6,695 nucleotides of DNA from DASWHK01 sp036398215 (GTDB taxonomy: Bacteria; Acidobacteriota; UBA890), in the NCBI GenBank assembly GCA_036398215.1, contig DASWHK010000217.1, positions 1-6,695 on the forward strand, read 5' to 3'. A program made the translations under genes and the position numbers. Under the pieces are notes generated by a model. The model was not told the origin of the DNA. It worked only from the letters and a program-made list of their open reading frames with translations, and made no database searches. Each line of letters starts with the position of its first letter. Position 1 is the first letter of the stretch. Shown piece by piece: positions 5,492 through 6,695 of this stretch.

Positions 5492-6661
5492 GGCGAGCGG
5501 CTGGTCGAACTCCAGCGCGAGATTGAAAGCGTCGCGCACCTTCGACGAGCGGCGCACGCGGCCCGTGATCCGCGCCGGCTCGATCTTCGCCTTGGGGTCG
5601 ACAAAATGCACGTCGCAGCGGGCGCCCGGCAAGACATCCTGTTTGACGCGGACCAGCATGCCGCCGCGGCTGATGTCAAAGGTGGTACCGGTCAGCTCCA
5701 GGCGCATGACCTCGTGACCGCCCAGGCTGAGGCTGGCCTCGATGTGAATCTCGTAAGCGACTTTCACTCGCTCGTAGGAGCGCTTGTCCGCCGGGTCGGC
5801 CGCCGCCGGTTCCGGGGCTTCCGGCTCGGTATCCTCCAGGCCGACGGCCTCGGGTTGTGCCGCTTCCGGCTCGGTATCCTCCAGGTCGACCGGCTCGGGT
5901 TGCGCCGCTTCCGGTTCAGCTGCTTCCGGTTCAGACGTCTCTGGCTCGGCTTCCTCCGTGTCGGCCGGCGCCGGTTCAGCGAGCTCCTGCTCGGCCTCGA
6001 TTGGGCCAACCACCTCTGGCCGCGCGGCCTCCGGTGCAGCCACCTCCGCCTCGGCCTTCAACAGGTCGGCGATCGTCGTTTTAGCACGCGTCGGCTCGGG
6101 CTCCACCGAGTCGACCCATTCGGGTTCAGCCGCCTCCGGCTCGGTCTCCACCAGGTCGGCCCATTCGGGTTCAGCCGCCTCCGGCTCGGTCTCCACCGGA
6201 TCGGCCACGTTCGGGAGAGCCTCGTCCGCTTCAGCCGCTGCCTCCAGCTCCGCCGCCTCCAGCTCCGTAACCTCAGGTCCGGCCGCCTTCGCTTCCACCG
6301 CCTCCGAGCCCGATTTCACCCAGGCCGACAACGTCCGATTCAGCCAGCTCCGCGATCGGGCAGCCTCCGGCTCGAGGTCTTCAGGGTCGGCCGCCTCCGG
6401 TTCAAGCGCGCCCTGCTCGGTCTCTACCAGCTCGACGACCCCCGCTTCTCCGGTCTCCGGCTCGGCCTCGTCCAGGTCGACGCCCTCCGCTTCTCCCGCC
6501 GCCGGCTCGGCCTCGTCCAGGTCGACGAAGCCCGATTCCGCCGCCTCCGCCTCGGCCTCCTCCAGGTCGACCACCTCCGGTTCGGATACCTCCGGCTCGC
6601 TCTCCACTAGGTCGGCCAGCCCCGGTTCAGCTTCCGCGCGGCGTCCCCACCACTTGGACAA
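5477..6661 (-). CDS. PilZ domain protein with long acidic Glu/Pro/Ala repeat region
   Basis: The 394-residue protein (from the TTG at 6661) has two parts. Residues about 9-290 are low complexity, rich in Glu, Ala and Pro, strongly acidic and probably disordered. They are built of 15-residue repeats of the form D-L-x-E-x-E-P-E-A-A-E-P-E-x-V in two blocks (17-106 and 154-288). Between the blocks is a basic, tryptophan-containing island (about 102-117). Residues about 290-394 are a PilZ domain with RxxxR at R294-R298 and DxSxxG at D329/S331/G334, so c-di-GMP binding is likely. There is no signal peptide or membrane helix in the visible part. The TTG is directly preceded by GGAGGGGAGG, a strong ribosome-binding candidate, but the frame stays open to the window edge, so a start farther upstream is possible. 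The PilZ sequence parallels that of the gene at 287-1006. The coding strand is set by this domain; the opposite strand is open only because of the repeats. Confidence 0.87.
   Translation of the reverse strand: MSKWWGRRAEAEPGLADLVESEPEVSEPEVVDLEEAEAEAAESGFVDLDEAEPAAGEAEGVDLDEAEPETGEAGVVELVETEQGALEPEAADPEDLEPEAARSRSWLNRTLSAWVKSGSEAVEAKAAGPEVTELEAAELEAAAEADEALPNVADPVETEPEAAEPEWADLVETEPEAAEPEWVDSVEPEPTRAKTTIADLLKAEAEVAAPEAARPEVVGPIEAEQELAEPAPADTEEAEPETSEPEAAEPEAAQPEPVDLEDTEPEAAQPEAVGLEDTEPEAPEPAAADPADKRSYERVKVAYEIHIEASLSLGGHEVMRLELTGTTFDISRGGMLVRVKQDVLPGARCDVHFVDPKAKIEPARITGRVRRSSKVRDAFNLALEFDQPLARLDA
5798..6202 (-). repeat. In-gene repeat block 2, 45-nt (15-residue) units
   Basis: This block encodes residues 154-288 of the acidic PilZ protein. 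Unit starts fall at residues 154, 169, 184, 199, 219, 234, 259 and 274, each beginning with D or G. Spacings are 15 except for one unit of 20 and one of 25, that is, one and two extra 5-residue modules. At DNA level 6115-6152 and 6160-6197 are identical 38-mers 45 bases apart, and 5818-5862 and 5863-5907 match at 41 of 45 bases. A 15-nt module (GCTTCCGGTTCA) is repeated at 5907 and 5922. Such near-identity indicates recent slippage or unequal recombination. Confidence 0.85.
6344..6613 (-). repeat. In-gene repeat block 1, six 45-nt (15-residue) units
   Basis: This block encodes residues 17-106 of the acidic PilZ protein. Units begin at residues 17, 32, 47, 62, 77 and 92, exactly 15 apart, typically with DL(V/E/D)E. 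The second half of the last unit degenerates into the basic ARSRSW island. At DNA level 6457-6482 and 6502-6527 are identical 26-mers 45 bases apart. The units are more diverged than in block 2, which suggests this block is older. Confidence 0.82.
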
Positions 6662-6671
6662 CCTCCCCTCC
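6662..6671 (-). promoter_or_regulatory. Candidate ribosome-binding site before the TTG start of the acidic PilZ gene
   Basis: On the minus strand GGAGGGGAGG directly precedes the TTG at 6661. The outer GGAGG is 5 bases from the start codon, a workable spacing. It is the main argument for the TTG start, but the frame upstream (encoding SGLEGR) is also open, so the purines could simply be Gly/Arg codons. Confidence 0.45.
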
Positions 6672-6695
6672 AGGCCAGAGGTAGATTGAGCCCTC

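Noticed and set aside
5798..6613. Regular 45-bp repeats considered as a CRISPR-like array
   Set aside because: The repeats are contiguous and degenerate with no unique spacers. They stay in one reading frame leading into a PilZ domain, and no cas gene is nearby.
5606..6689. Plus-strand open frames of 334 and 301 codons with periodic Ser/Gly- or Arg/Leu-rich peptides
   Set aside because: They are antisense to the acidic repeat gene. The 45-nt repeats keep several frames open at once, and only the minus strand ends in a recognisable PilZ domain.

Overview
The window is a GC-rich, gene-dense bacterial segment. GTG and TTG starts, G/C-ending codons, a lipoprotein signal on an M48 protease and a Sec-type signal on an amidohydrolase point to a Gram-negative (diderm) bacterium. 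The gene set would fit Acidobacteriota, Myxococcota or another deltaproteobacterial-type lineage; no rRNA or other lineage marker is present, so this is only an impression.

Layout, left to right. (1) 1-140: the last 45 codons of a PLP-dependent cysteine synthase-family gene on the plus strand. (2) 141-286: a leader region with a possible 44-codon ORF and some RNA-like sequence boxes. (3) 287-1006, plus: a PilZ domain followed by a C-terminal CheY-like receiver. (4) 1007-1155: a convergent gap holding a short tandem repeat. (5) 1156-2475 and 2506-3768, both minus and 30 bp apart: a probable operon transcribed as an MgtC/SapB-DUF4010 membrane protein, then an exported COG1228-type metal-dependent amidohydrolase. 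(6) 3769-3953: the divergent intergenic region. (7) 3954-5384, plus: an M48 zinc metalloprotease lipoprotein. (8) 5385-5476: a convergent gap with a hairpin next to the plus-strand stop and an intrinsic terminator for the minus strand. (9) 5477-6661, minus: a protein with a long acidic Glu/Pro/Ala repeat region and a C-terminal PilZ domain; its frame stays open to the right edge.

Two themes recur. Both PilZ proteins keep the RxxxR and DxSxxG c-di-GMP-binding motifs and resemble each other, so the locus carries two likely c-di-GMP receptors in different architectures: one tied to phosphorelay input, one tethered by a disordered acidic arm. The middle genes are envelope functions: an outer-membrane-type protease, a periplasmic peptidase-like amidohydrolase and a polytopic membrane protein. 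Nothing directly links the two themes beyond proximity.

I see no mobile element, CRISPR array, tRNA, rRNA or defence system, and no clear undescribed multi-gene system. The most unusual feature is the regular 15-residue (45-nt) repeat architecture, built from 5-residue modules, in the right-hand PilZ gene. Next are the PilZ-before-receiver domain order and the leader of that gene.
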